Assembly (NCBI GenBank): GCA_044370695.1
Contig: JBILVB010000038.1
Location: 1-25,191, forward strand
Direction of reading: 5' to 3'
Length of the DNA stretch: 25,191 bases
Origin: JBEIFW01 sp044370695
GTDB taxonomy: Bacteria > Actinomycetota > Acidimicrobiia > Acidimicrobiales > Ilumatobacteraceae
Shown here: positions 13,387-22,873 of the stretch, piece after piece
Numbering within the stretch: the stretch's first letter is position 1
How the letters are laid out: each line of letters starts with the position of its first letter
The notes under the pieces: generated by a model
Told to the model about the DNA's origin: nothing
Databases searched by the model: none
Seen by the model: only the letters and a program-made list of their open reading frames with translations
Translations under genes and position numbers: made by a program

Positions 13387-15436
13387 GGAACTCGAGCTGC
13401 AACAGCAGCAGGTTCTCCGCGACGACCTCCTGCGGGGTCATGTGGGTGACCCCCGACAGCGGCAACACCTGGTGGGCCCGCCCGGCGGCGAGCAACGCGC
13501 TCGAGAACTGCAGCGTGTGGGCCGCGACGACGTTGTCGTCCGCGAGGCCGTGCACGAGCAGCAGCGGCCGGGTGAGCCGGTGGGCGTCGGCGAGCAGCGA
13601 GGTGGCGTCGTAGGGCCCGGGATCGGCGCCGGGGTCACCGAGGTACCGCTCGGTGTAGTGGGTGTCGTAGAGACGCCATTCGGTCACGGGCGCGCCGGCG
13701 ATCGCGGCGTGGAACACGTCGGGCCGCCGCAGCACGGCCAGCGCGGCGAGGTAGCCGCCGAAGCTCCAGCCGCGGATGGCGACGCGCGACGCGTCCAGGC
13801 GCCCGTCGCGTGCGGTGAGCTCCGCCAGGGCGTCGGCCTGGTCCTCGAGCACCGGGCCGGCGAGGTCCCGGTGCACGGCCCGCTCCCAGTCGCTGCCGCG
13901 ACCCGGGGTGCCGCGGCCGTCGACGACCACCACGGCGAAGCCCTGGTCGGCGAACCACTGCGGTGAGCAGTAGGCCGCGTGGGACATCACCACCCGCTGG
14001 CTGTGGGGGCCACCGTAGGGGTCGACGAGCACCGGCAGCGGCGCGTCGATCGGTCCGTCGGGCAGCACGAGGGCCGTGGCGAGGGCGCGCACCCCGACCC
14101 GCAGCAGCGTCACGTTGGGCCGCACGAGCGGGACCTCGGCGTGGGAGGTGATCTCGGGGCCGCCGAACAGCGCGGTGCGCGCCCGGGAAGCGCCGAGGGT
14201 CGCGGAGCGGATCACCACCGTCGGACCGCCACCGGTCGCGGTGTGCACCCCGGCCTCGACGCTCAGGCGGTCCGCGCCGCCGTCGTCGGACCACCGCCAC
14301 ACGTGCTGCTCGGTCGGCGAGACGAGGTCGTTGGCGTGGAACAGCACCGATCGGCCGGAGGCGGCCACCACGCTGCGCACCTGCAGGCTCGCCGGGGTCA
14401 CCGCGAGGCCGCCGACCAGCAGGCGCCGCGCCCCGCCGCGATCGGCGCACAGCACCAACCGGCCGTCGTCGAGCAGCGTCGGGGTACCGGCGACCAGTTC
14501 GACCCAGGCGTCGTCGCGATCCTCGGCGACGGCTTCGGTCACCCCGGTCGCCGGGTCGGCGCGCAGCACGACGAGTTCGCGCTGGTCCCGGCTCTGCACG
14601 CTCAGCAGCAGACCGCCCGCGGACCACGACACCCGGGCGAGGTACGGGTGGGCGCTGCGGTCCCAGACGATCTCGGTGCGGTCGCCGGCGAGCGTGACGA
14701 CGTGCAGGGTCACGTCCGCATTGGCGGTGCCGGCGGCGGGGTAGCGGTGGGCCGTGGGGGTAGTCGCCGGCCGGGCCGGATCGCCGATCCACCACACCGG
14801 CACCGGCGCCACGTCGACCCGGGCCACGGCGAGGGCCGCGCCGTCGGGCGACCACCAGAACCCGCGCGAGCGACCCATCTCCTCGGCGGCGACGAACTCC
14901 GCCGAGCCCCAGGACACGGTGTCCCCGGCGTCCGGGTCGCCGCACAGCACCCGGCTGGTCCCGTCGAGCTCGCCGATGCGCAACGTGCTGCCGCTCACGT
15001 AGGCGAGGCGCGTCGCGGTCGGATCGGGGCGCGGGTCGAACACGGGGCCGGTGACGGGCAGCTCGCGCGCCCGGCCCGACAGCAGCCCGGCGACGAACAG
15101 CCGCCCGCCGAGCGTGAAGGCGGCGACGCGCACCTCGGCGTCGCAGGCGTAGCTCGTGATCCCGCCCGCCCCTTCACGGGCGCGTTCGCGTCGGGCGCGC
15201 TCGGCGGGTGGCAGGTCCGCCTCGTCGGCCCCGGCGAGCAGAACCCGGGGATCGGCGACGAGGCGCTCTGTCCCGGTGGGCACGTCGAGCACCCACAGTG
15301 CGTTGACCGGGTCGCTGCCGTGGCCCGAGCGCAGGAACACGACCCGGGTGCCGTCCGGCGAGGTCGTGATCGTGCGGGGCTCACCGAGCGTGAGCCGCTG
15401 GGTGCGGGCGAACTGCCGGGGGAAGGTGTCGGTCAT
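13358..15436 (-). CDS. S9 family peptidase (dipeptidyl-peptidase IV/prolyl oligopeptidase type)
   Basis: This 692-residue protein has an N-terminal beta-propeller (about 20-440) and a C-terminal alpha/beta-hydrolase domain. Catalytic residues are Ser558 in GWSFGGY, Asp633 in HGLADDN and His665 in GVTHMTP. A propeller-side Glu-Glu pair in the AAEEMGR segment matches the DPP-IV double-Glu motif that binds the free N-terminus of substrates, so release of N-terminal dipeptides is likely. There is no signal peptide, so it is probably cytoplasmic. ATG 15436 overlaps the stop of the upstream alcohol dehydrogenase gene (ATGA), which places the two in one operon although no shared pathway is evident. 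Confidence 0.94.
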   Translation of the reverse strand: MTDTFPRQFARTQRLTLGEPRTITTSPDGTRVVFLRSGHGSDPVNALWVLDVPTGTERLVADPRVLLAGADEADLPPAERARRERAREGAGGITSYACDAEVRVAAFTLGGRLFVAGLLSGRARELPVTGPVFDPRPDPTATRLAYVSGSTLRIGELDGTSRVLCGDPDAGDTVSWGSAEFVAAEEMGRSRGFWWSPDGAALAVARVDVAPVPVWWIGDPARPATTPTAHRYPAAGTANADVTLHVVTLAGDRTEIVWDRSAHPYLARVSWSAGGLLLSVQSRDQRELVVLRADPATGVTEAVAEDRDDAWVELVAGTPTLLDDGRLVLCADRGGARRLLVGGLAVTPASLQVRSVVAASGRSVLFHANDLVSPTEQHVWRWSDDGGADRLSVEAGVHTATGGGPTVVIRSATLGASRARTALFGGPEITSHAEVPLVRPNVTLLRVGVRALATALVLPDGPIDAPLPVLVDPYGGPHSQRVVMSHAAYCSPQWFADQGFAVVVVDGRGTPGRGSDWERAVHRDLAGPVLEDQADALAELTARDGRLDASRVAIRGWSFGGYLAALAVLRRPDVFHAAIAGAPVTEWRLYDTHYTERYLGDPGADPGPYDATSLLADAHRLTRPLLLVHGLADDNVVAAHTLQFSSALLAAGRAHQVLPLSGVTHMTPQEVVAENLLLLQLEFLRTALARRS

Positions 15437-16500
15437 GCCAGCGCTCCCGCCCGGCCCGGTACGACGAGGATCTTGGCGTGGGCCTCGGGGTCGGCCAGGG
15501 CGTCGAACGCCCCGGGTACCCCGTCGATGCCGACCCTCCCGGTCACGATCGCCGGGAAGGCGACCTCGCCGGCGGCGAGCATCTGCAGCGAGGCGTCGAA
15601 CTCGTCAGCGGTGTACGCGAGCACGAACTGGACGTTGAGCTCCTTGCCGATGGCGATCATCGGCCGGAGCCGGTCGGTCTCCATGCACACCCCGACGACG
15701 ACCACCCGCCCGTTGCGGGGAGCGAGCCGCATCGCTTGCTCGAGCAGCCCGGGCACGCCGACGGCCTCGAACACGACGAGCTCCGGTCGTGACGGCGCCG
15801 CGGCGCGCCAGGCCACCACCGGTGGGGTCTCGCGGGGATCGACGACGGCGTCGGCGCCCATCACCTCGGCGAGGCGGCGCCGGGTGGGGGAGAAGTCGGA
15901 GGCGACGATCGGGCCGATCCCGGCCCGGCGCAGCGCGGCGATCACGGCGAGACCGACGGGCCCGCAGCCCAGCACGACCGCCGATTCGCCCGGCACGATC
16001 CGGCTCTTCGCGACGGCGTGGACCCCGACCGCGAGCGGCTCGGTGAGCGCTGCGGTCTCCGGCGACACCCCGTCGGGCACCCGGCGGGCGAGGGCACCGA
16101 GGAGCAGCATCTGTTCGCCGTATCCCCCGGGATAGACGTTCGAGTACCCGAGCGGGTGCACGCCGGCAGCGTCGGCGATGCCGGGCATCGACACCACGAC
16201 GTCGCCGGGCTCGAGCCCGCTCACCCCGGGGCCCGGCTCGACGACGCGGCAGCAGAACTCGTGGCCCATCACCATCGGTCGCTCCGGCACGAAGGGCGCG
16301 GCCCGGGCCGGATCGGGATCGCCGTCGTCGGCGAGTTCGGCGCGCAGCGCCATCTGGGCGGGACCGTGGAGGCGCATGTGGAGGTCGCTGCCGCAGATCC
16401 CGCAGGCCAGCACCTCGGTCAGTACCTGCCCGGGCCCGGGGTGCAGGTCGGGGAGGTCCTCGACCCGCAGGGTCCAGTTCGTCATGGTCATGGCCCGCAT
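15433..16500 (-). CDS. Zinc-binding alcohol dehydrogenase family protein (medium-chain)
   Basis: This 355-residue medium-chain dehydrogenase has the catalytic-zinc motif CGICGSD (33-39), GHE at 79-81, and a Rossmann fingerprint GCGPVG (178-183). The four-cysteine structural zinc loop normally near residues 90-115 is absent. A 30-residue stretch between the zinc Cys region and GHE (HMRLHGPAQM onward) is longer than in ordinary alcohol dehydrogenases. The substrate is unknown. Three in-frame ATGs occur in the first seven codons; the first (16500) is preferred because TACCGT (complement of 16509-16514) lies 8 bases upstream, as expected of a leaderless message. It is divergent from groEL. Confidence 0.92.
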   Translation of the reverse strand: MRAMTMTNWTLRVEDLPDLHPGPGQVLTEVLACGICGSDLHMRLHGPAQMALRAELADDGDPDPARAAPFVPERPMVMGHEFCCRVVEPGPGVSGLEPGDVVVSMPGIADAAGVHPLGYSNVYPGGYGEQMLLLGALARRVPDGVSPETAALTEPLAVGVHAVAKSRIVPGESAVVLGCGPVGLAVIAALRRAGIGPIVASDFSPTRRRLAEVMGADAVVDPRETPPVVAWRAAAPSRPELVVFEAVGVPGLLEQAMRLAPRNGRVVVVGVCMETDRLRPMIAIGKELNVQFVLAYTADEFDASLQMLAAGEVAFPAIVTGRVGIDGVPGAFDALADPEAHAKILVVPGRAGALA

Positions 16501-16533
16501 GGCTGCGGACGGTACTCCCGGGTCCGCTCCGGG

Positions 16534-16562
16534 TTGTCCGTTAGCAGTCCGGTCGTTAGAGT
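16534..16562 (+). promoter_or_regulatory. groEL: Putative groEL promoter
   Basis: TTGTCC (16534-16539) and TAGAGT (16557-16562), separated by 17 bases, form a plausible vegetative promoter. The predicted start of transcription is near 16569, giving a leader of about 77 bases. The promoter overlaps the CIRCE-like inverted repeat, so a bound repressor would block polymerase. Confidence 0.5.
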
Positions 16563-16567
16563 GCTAG
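16541..16567. promoter_or_regulatory. CIRCE-like operator (HrcA site)
   Basis: TTAGCAGTC-N9-GAGTGCTAG matches the CIRCE consensus TTAGCACTC-N9-GAGTGCTAA at 16 of 18 arm positions, with exactly the required 9-base spacer. It lies 79 bases upstream of the groEL ATG and over the proposed promoter. CIRCE is the binding site of the heat-shock repressor HrcA, so groEL here is probably induced on heat or protein-folding stress. Confidence 0.88.
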
Positions 16568-16645
16568 CAGTCTCACCGCCCGAGTGCTCACGCACGCGCT
16601 CGACGGGGACACCCATCCGACGCCGAAGTCCAACGGAGGACCACC

Positions 16646-18265
<1,620 letters not shown>

Positions 18266-18313
18266 TCGACCAGCGTGCGCTGATCGATCGGCGTCGGCCG
18301 ACGAGATCCTGAC

Positions 18314-18343
18314 CACGGCCCCGGGCTCCCGCCCGGGGCCGTG
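18314..18343 (+). terminator. Strong hairpin downstream of groEL
   Basis: A perfect 13-base-pair stem (18314-18326 with 18331-18343) closes a TCCC loop, 48 bases after the groEL stop. No T-run follows, so it is an intrinsic terminator only in the loose sense used for actinobacteria; it may also protect the mRNA 3' end. It also lies downstream of the convergent TetR gene's stop and may serve both strands. Confidence 0.7.
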
Positions 18344-18364
18344 TCGCGTCCCGGCCCGGGCGCG

Positions 18365-19054
18365 TCAGGCGTCGTAGCCCATCAGCTCGAGCATCCGGTC
18401 GACGGTGGCATCGAACAGGGCGTCGAGGTCGCGCACGACGTTGGCGTAGTGGCCGAACAGCTCGAGCGTCACCGTGCCGATCAGCAGGTTCCACACGGCC
18501 ATGCCGCGGGCGAGCACGGCGGGTTCGAGCCCGCCGGCGACGAGCGCCGCCACCCCGAGCAGGTCCTCGGTGAGCATGACGGGGAGGTGGTCGGGTGGCG
18601 TGGCCGGGGGGTGCTCGACGAGGAGCCGCAGGAGCCGCACCTGGACCCGGGTCGCCGACGCGATCGTGTCGGTGGGCGCCCGGTAGCCGGGTACCGGGCT
18701 GCCGTAGATGAGGGCGTACTCGTGGGGGTGGGCTTGGGCCCACGTCCGCACGGCGCGCGCGATCGCCCGGAACCGCGGCGCCGGTCCGGCACCCGCCGCC
18801 CGGGCCGTGTCGTCGGCCGCCTCCCCGGCGTCCCCGATGGCGTCGTAGGCCTCGATGATGAGCGTGGTCAGCAGGTCGTCGCGGCTCGGGAAGTAGCGGT
18901 AGACGGCCGACGACACCATGCCCAGCTCGCGGGCGACGGCGCGGAGCGAGAGGCCGGCGGCGCCGTCGGTCGCGAGCTGGCGGCGGGCGGTGTCGGTGAT
19001 CTCGCGGGTGAGTTCGGCCCGGGCGCGAGCGCGGGCGGTGCGAGGCGCGGACAT
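18365..19054 (-). CDS. TetR family transcriptional regulator
   Basis: This 229-residue regulator has a TetR N-terminal domain: helix-turn-helix LSLRAVARELGMVSSAVYRYF (about 36-55) followed by a variable ligand-binding C-terminal domain of the type with a conserved HPHEYALIYGSPVPGY segment. ATG 19054 is chosen over the GTG at 19063 because TAGAGT (complement of 19062-19067) lies 7 bases upstream of that ATG and would start transcription at the codon; the GTG would fall inside the -10. Two similar inverted repeats lie between it and the divergent SDR gene, so it most likely represses both itself and that gene. Confidence 0.93.
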   Translation of the reverse strand: MSAPRTARARARAELTREITDTARRQLATDGAAGLSLRAVARELGMVSSAVYRYFPSRDDLLTTLIIEAYDAIGDAGEAADDTARAAGAGPAPRFRAIARAVRTWAQAHPHEYALIYGSPVPGYRAPTDTIASATRVQVRLLRLLVEHPPATPPDHLPVMLTEDLLGVAALVAGGLEPAVLARGMAVWNLLIGTVTLELFGHYANVVRDLDALFDATVDRMLELMGYDA

Positions 19055-19070
19055 GATCGCCACTCTAAAT

Positions 19071-19087
19071 CGAGAGCACCGCTCTTG
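19071..19087. promoter_or_regulatory. TetR operator O1 (imperfect)
   Basis: CGAGAGCA-C-CGCTCTTG is an imperfect version (two arm mismatches) of the inverted repeat found again at 19126-19142. It sits just upstream of the regulator's proposed -10 and overlaps the TTGACT -35 of the divergent SDR gene, so binding here could block both promoters. Confidence 0.7.
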
Positions 19088-19114
19088 ACTCGCGTGGCGG
19101 CCCGGCCGTACGGT
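19085..19114 (+). promoter_or_regulatory. Putative promoter of the SDR gene
   Basis: TTGACT (19085-19090) and TACGGT (19109-19114) are separated by 18 bases and form a good vegetative promoter. Transcription would start near 19121, giving a leader of about 40 bases that includes operator O2 and the Shine-Dalgarno sequence GGAGAGG (19147-19153). Confidence 0.6.
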
Positions 19115-19125
19115 GGCGTCCAGAA

Positions 19126-19142
19126 CGAGAGCAGTGCTCTCG
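19126..19142. promoter_or_regulatory. TetR operator O2 (perfect palindrome)
   Basis: CGAGAGCA-G-TGCTCTCG is a perfect inverted repeat with 8-base arms and one central base. Its centre is 55 bases, about five helical turns, from that of O1, so two TetR dimers could sit on the same face of the DNA. It lies just downstream of the predicted transcription start of the SDR gene. Confidence 0.8.
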
Positions 19143-19161
19143 ACACGGAGAGGAACTCACC

Positions 19162-20121
19162 ATGACCCCCACCCCTGACCGCCACGTGATCGTCGGCGCC
19201 GGCCCCGTCGGCGTCTCGCTCGCCCGGGTGCTGGTCGAGCAGGGCCGCGACGTCCTCGTCGTCACCCGCAGCGGGTCGACGGCCGGCCCTCTCCCGGCCG
19301 GCGCCCGCCCGGTCCGTGCCGACGCGGCCGATGCCGCTGCCCTCGCCGACGCCGCCACCGGTGCCGCCGCCCTCTACAACTGCGCCAACCCGGCCTACCA
19401 CCGCTGGCCGACCGACTGGCCCCCGATCGCTGCCGCCCTCCTGGCCGCGGCCGAGCGCACGGGCGCCGTGCTCGTCACCCTGAGCAACCTCTACGGCTAC
19501 GGCCCGGTCGATCGCCCGATGACCGAGGACCGCCCGCTCGCCGCCACCGGCACCAAGGGCAAGGTGCGGGCCGGGATGTGGGCCGATGCGCTGGCCGCCC
19601 ACCGTGCGGGACGCGTCCGGGCCACCGAGGCGCGGGCCAGCGACTTCGTCGGCCCCGAGGTCCTCCAGAGCCACAGCGGCGAGCGGGTGTGGCCGAAGCT
19701 CCTCGCCGGCAAGCCGGTCAAGGTGCTCGGCTCGGCCGACCAACCCCACAGCTGGACCTACGTCCCCGACGTGGCCCGCGCCCTCGCCGCGCTCGGCAGC
19801 GACGAGCGGGCCTGGGGGCGGGCCTGGCACGTGCCCTCGCCGGCGCCGGTCTCGCAGCGTCGCCTGCTGACCGACCTCGCCGCCGCCGCCGGGGCACCGA
19901 CCCCGAAGGTCGGCGTGCTCCCGTCGTTCGCCCTGACGCTCGCCGGCCTCGGCTCGCCCACGATCCGCGAGGTGAAGGAGACCCTCCACCAGCTGGAGCG
20001 GCCGTGGGTGCTCGACGCCTCGGCGGCCGAGCGCGAGCTCGGGCTGCGGGCCACGCCGTACGCCGAGGTCGTGGCGGCGACGGCCAGGTGGTGGACGACT
20101 CGCCTGCGGGCCGCCGCCTGA
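19162..20121 (+). CDS. NAD(P)-dependent epimerase/dehydratase family protein (extended SDR-like)
   Basis: This 319-residue protein begins with a Rossmann strand and GAGPVG (12-17), a variant of the usual GxxGxxG loop. It continues with the NLYGYG segment (about 112-117) typical of NAD-dependent epimerase-like proteins and a HSWTYVPDVARAL segment characteristic of the family. A classical YxxxK catalytic pair is not evident, so it may be an atypical SDR that binds NAD(P)H or flavin without epimerase activity. ATG 19162 follows GGAGAGG with an 8-base gap. It is divergent from the TetR gene and flanked by its operators, which suggests induction by the TetR ligand, possibly the substrate of this enzyme. 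Confidence 0.88.
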   Translation: MTPTPDRHVIVGAGPVGVSLARVLVEQGRDVLVVTRSGSTAGPLPAGARPVRADAADAAALADAATGAAALYNCANPAYHRWPTDWPPIAAALLAAAERTGAVLVTLSNLYGYGPVDRPMTEDRPLAATGTKGKVRAGMWADALAAHRAGRVRATEARASDFVGPEVLQSHSGERVWPKLLAGKPVKVLGSADQPHSWTYVPDVARALAALGSDERAWGRAWHVPSPAPVSQRRLLTDLAAAAGAPTPKVGVLPSFALTLAGLGSPTIREVKETLHQLERPWVLDASAAERELGLRATPYAEVVAATARWWTTRLRAAA

Positions 20122-20130
20122 ACCGACCGC

Positions 20131-21303
20131 TCAGCCCAGGGTGGCGGCGAGGCGCCGGAGCCCTTCGACGAGGTCCTCGGTGGTGCCGGCGTAGGAGAAC
20201 CGCACGTGGTGGCGGGCGCCGTGGTCGCCGAAGTCCGTCCCGGGCGTGACGGCGACCTCGGCGGTCTCGATCAGGCGGTGGCAGAACGCCTCGGCGTCCT
20301 CGCCCGGTCGAAGGAACGCCGAGCAGTCGGCGTACACGTAGAACGCGCCCTCGGGCACGACCGGGATGTCGAAGCCGATGCGGCGCAGCCCGTCGACGAC
20401 GAGATCGCGACGGGACTCGTAGTCGAGCCGGCGCCGGGCCGCCTCGGCCCAGCCGTGCGGGCCGAGGCACGCGAGCGCGGCCGCCTGCGACGGCGCCGGC
20501 GGGCTGATCAGCAGGTTCTGGGCCAGGACCTCGACGGTCCGCACCGCCCAGGCCGGGCACACCAGCCAGCCGATTCGCCACCCGGTCATCCCGAAGGTCT
20601 TGGAGAAGCTGTTCACCACGAACGCATCGGGACGATCGGCGAGCACGCTGCGGGGCGGTCGCCCGTAGACGAGTTCGCCGTAGATCTCGTCGACGATCAG
20701 CGCGCCGTCGCGCTCGGCGGTGACGTCGGCGATGGCGGCGAGTTCGTCGGGTTCGATCACCGTGCCGGTGGGGTTCGACGGGGTCGCTGCCAGAACCCCT
20801 GCCACCCCGGAGCTCCACCGGGACGCCACCAGGTCGGCCGTCAGTTGGTAGCGGGTCTCGGGCCCGACGGGCACCGGCACGGCGTGGGAGCCGAGGATGC
20901 GGGCCATGTGGCGGTTGCACGGGTATCCCGGGTCGGCGAGCAGGAGGCCCTCACCGGCACCGACGAGCGCGCTCAGCGCGAGGAACAGCGCGCCGGACGC
21001 CCCGACGGTCACGCAGATCCGCTCGGGTGAGACCTCGACGCCGTACCGCTCGGCGTACGTCTCCGCCAGCGCAGCGCGAAGCGCCGGCGTGCCGAGCGCC
21101 GCGGTGTAGAGGACCCGAGGGTCGTCGACGAGGCGCCGCACGGCGTCCAGGGCCACGGCCGGGGTGCCCTCGCCCGGCTCGCCGATGCACATCGAGATGA
21201 CCCGCCGGCCCGTGGCGCGCTCGTGCGCCCAGGCCCGCTCGGCGATCTCGACGACGCGGAACGGGGCGATCCCGACGGTTCGGGCAGCGAGGCGCGGCGG
21301 CAC
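20131..21303 (-). CDS. Pyridoxal-phosphate aminotransferase, class I/II
   Basis: This 390-residue fold-type I aminotransferase has NPTG (177-180), Asp205 and Tyr208 in the VDEIYGE segment, and the Schiff-base Lys235 in SFSKTFGMTGWRIGW. Arg residues near the C-terminus (RFSYAG region) would bind the substrate carboxylate. Relatives are aspartate/aromatic/alanine-type aminotransferases; the exact amino acid cannot be told. The GTG start at 21303 is supported by TAGCGT (complement of 21312-21317) 8 bases upstream and by the usual family N-terminus soon after. It is divergent from fdhD and converges with the SDR gene, with only 9 bases between the stops. Confidence 0.93.
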   Translation of the reverse strand: MPPRLAARTVGIAPFRVVEIAERAWAHERATGRRVISMCIGEPGEGTPAVALDAVRRLVDDPRVLYTAALGTPALRAALAETYAERYGVEVSPERICVTVGASGALFLALSALVGAGEGLLLADPGYPCNRHMARILGSHAVPVPVGPETRYQLTADLVASRWSSGVAGVLAATPSNPTGTVIEPDELAAIADVTAERDGALIVDEIYGELVYGRPPRSVLADRPDAFVVNSFSKTFGMTGWRIGWLVCPAWAVRTVEVLAQNLLISPPAPSQAAALACLGPHGWAEAARRRLDYESRRDLVVDGLRRIGFDIPVVPEGAFYVYADCSAFLRPGEDAEAFCHRLIETAEVAVTPGTDFGDHGARHHVRFSYAGTTEDLVEGLRRLAATLG

Positions 21304-21366
21304 GGACCTGCACGCTACGTGGCCACTGCAGTGCTGCGGCCGGAGGGAGGCCGGTAGCCTGCACCG
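21304..21366. promoter_or_regulatory. Divergent promoter region, aminotransferase/fdhD
   Basis: This 63-base spacer holds TAGCGT (minus, complement of 21312-21317) 8 bases before the aminotransferase GTG and TAGCCT (plus, 21355-21360) 6 bases before the fdhD ATG, both fitting leaderless transcripts. Between them is a perfect 10-base palindrome CACTGCAGTG (21324-21333), which may be an operator or chance. Confidence 0.45.
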
Positions 21367-22161
21367 ATGGCTCGCGGTCGAACCGCCAAGGTGCTCGTGC
21401 GCCGCGGGGACGGCGCGGCGCGGCCGCAGGTGGCACCCGACGAGCTGATCGTCGAAGAGCCGTTGCGGGTGCAACTCGACGGGCACCTGGTGGGCACCAC
21501 GATGCGGACGCCGGGCCACGATTTCGAGCTGGCCGCCGGACTGTGTTTCGGCGACGGCCTGCTCGCCGGCGCGCCGGTGCGCACGGTGCGCTACTGCGCC
21601 ACGGGCTCGGCCAGCGACACGGCATGGAACGTCGTCACCGTCGACACCGCAGGACGGGCCCCGGTGCCCGAGGCCCGTCTGGGTGCGGTGTCGTCGTCGT
21701 GCGGACTGTGCGGCAGCACGGTGCTCGACGGTCTCGCCGACCGGCTCGATCCGCTGCCGCCCGGCGCCCCGTGGGACGCCGGTGTCTTGGCCGGGGTCCC
21801 CGACCGGCTCGCCGAGGCCGGCACGCTGTTCCGCTCCACCGGAGCGGTCCACGCCGCCGCAGCGTTCGACCGGACGCTCGACACGGTCGTCGTGCGCGAG
21901 GACATCGGCCGGCACAACGCCGTCGACAAGGTGGTCGGCCGGCTGCTGCTCGACGGTCGGCTGCCGGCCCGGGATCTCGGGCTGTACGTGTCGGGGCGGG
22001 CCAGCTTCGAGATCGTGCAGAAGGCGTGGGCGGCCGGGTTCGGCGCCCTGGTCTCGGTGTCGGCGCCCTCGGCGCTGGCCGTCGAGGCGGCCCGCCGGGC
22101 CGGGATCACCTTGGTCGGGTTCGTTCGAGGAGCGAGATGGAACCAGTACGCGCCCGTGTGA
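21367..22161 (+). CDS. fdhD: Formate dehydrogenase accessory sulfurtransferase FdhD
   Basis: FdhD passes sulfur from IscS-type desulfurases to the molybdenum cofactor of formate dehydrogenases. The 264-residue protein shows the conserved EEPL segment near residue 30, the sulfur-carrying CGLCG motif with Cys112 and Cys115, and the VREDIGRHNAVDKVVG signature (about 171-186). Length matches the family. No formate dehydrogenase or molybdopterin gene is in the window, so its client enzyme lies elsewhere. ATG 21367 is preceded by TAGCCT at 6 bases and no Shine-Dalgarno sequence. Confidence 0.95.
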   Translation: MARGRTAKVLVRRGDGAARPQVAPDELIVEEPLRVQLDGHLVGTTMRTPGHDFELAAGLCFGDGLLAGAPVRTVRYCATGSASDTAWNVVTVDTAGRAPVPEARLGAVSSSCGLCGSTVLDGLADRLDPLPPGAPWDAGVLAGVPDRLAEAGTLFRSTGAVHAAAAFDRTLDTVVVREDIGRHNAVDKVVGRLLLDGRLPARDLGLYVSGRASFEIVQKAWAAGFGALVSVSAPSALAVEAARRAGITLVGFVRGARWNQYAPV

Positions 22162-22204
22162 CCGGCGCCGTCGGATTCGGCATCCGCTCGGCGAGTGGCT
22201 ACGT

Positions 22205-22870
22205 ATGAGCGTCGTGACCTGGCGACGTGTGGCGCTCGTGGCGGCGGCGATCGGGGCGCTCGGCGCGTGCGCGTCCGACGTCACCTACGTGTCCGCCGAC
22301 AAAGACGGGGCGTTCTTCCGGCTCCCCGACCGCTACACCGTGTTCGAGGTCGCCTCCGCTCAGAAGCCGACCGACCGGCCCGTGGCCGACTCCGGCTCGG
22401 TGCCACCCTCGTTCCAGCGGGTGTTCGACCGGTCGAAGAGCCCCTCGGCCGACAACCTGCAGCAGGCCAAGCCGGCCGAGCCGGTCGGGCGGATGTCGGT
22501 GTTCTACGTGTCGGCCTCCTCGATCGACGAGCTGTCCCCGCAGGCGGTGCGCAGCGCGACCGCAGGCCTCGGTGACGACCCGCTCGCGCTCGCACAGTCG
22601 CAGCCCGCGAAGGTGGAGATCGTCCGCTTCGATCGGCTCAACCAGGGCGCGCTCTCGGGGAGCCGGGTCGTGTTCAACAACCAGCTCGACGCCGGTGGGT
22701 GGGTCACCAAGGATCTCACGACGTTGATCGATCCCCGCCCGCACCTGCGGGAGAACGGTTCCCAGGTGTTCAAGGTGTACCTGCTCGACGTCCGGTGCGA
22801 ATCGGCCTGCTTCAAGGCCAACCGCGCCGAGATCGACGACATCGTCCAGTCCTTCCAAGTGAGAAGGTGA
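22205..22870 (+). CDS. Predicted lipoprotein of unknown function
   Basis: This 221-residue protein has a lipoprotein signal: a positively charged start with Arg7-Arg8, a hydrophobic stretch (9-21) and the lipobox LGAC, with Cys22 as the lipidated residue. The mature part is soluble, with no further membrane segment, a Cys-x3-Cys pair near the C-terminus (CESAC) and a final helix (EIDDIVQSF). I recognise no domain. It would be anchored on the outer face of the cytoplasmic membrane. It ends 3 bases before the AAA+/M41 protease gene and is almost certainly co-transcribed with it, so it may be a partner or substrate-delivery factor for that membrane protease. Confidence 0.85.
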   Translation: MSVVTWRRVALVAAAIGALGACASDVTYVSADKDGAFFRLPDRYTVFEVASAQKPTDRPVADSGSVPPSFQRVFDRSKSPSADNLQQAKPAEPVGRMSVFYVSASSIDELSPQAVRSATAGLGDDPLALAQSQPAKVEIVRFDRLNQGALSGSRVVFNNQLDAGGWVTKDLTTLIDPRPHLRENGSQVFKVYLLDVRCESACFKANRAEIDDIVQSFQVRR

Positions 22871-22873
22871 CCC

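Noticed and set aside
13979..16135. A 718-codon plus-strand frame opposite the S9 peptidase and dehydrogenase
   Set aside because: It crosses the boundary of two coupled minus-strand genes and has shadow composition.
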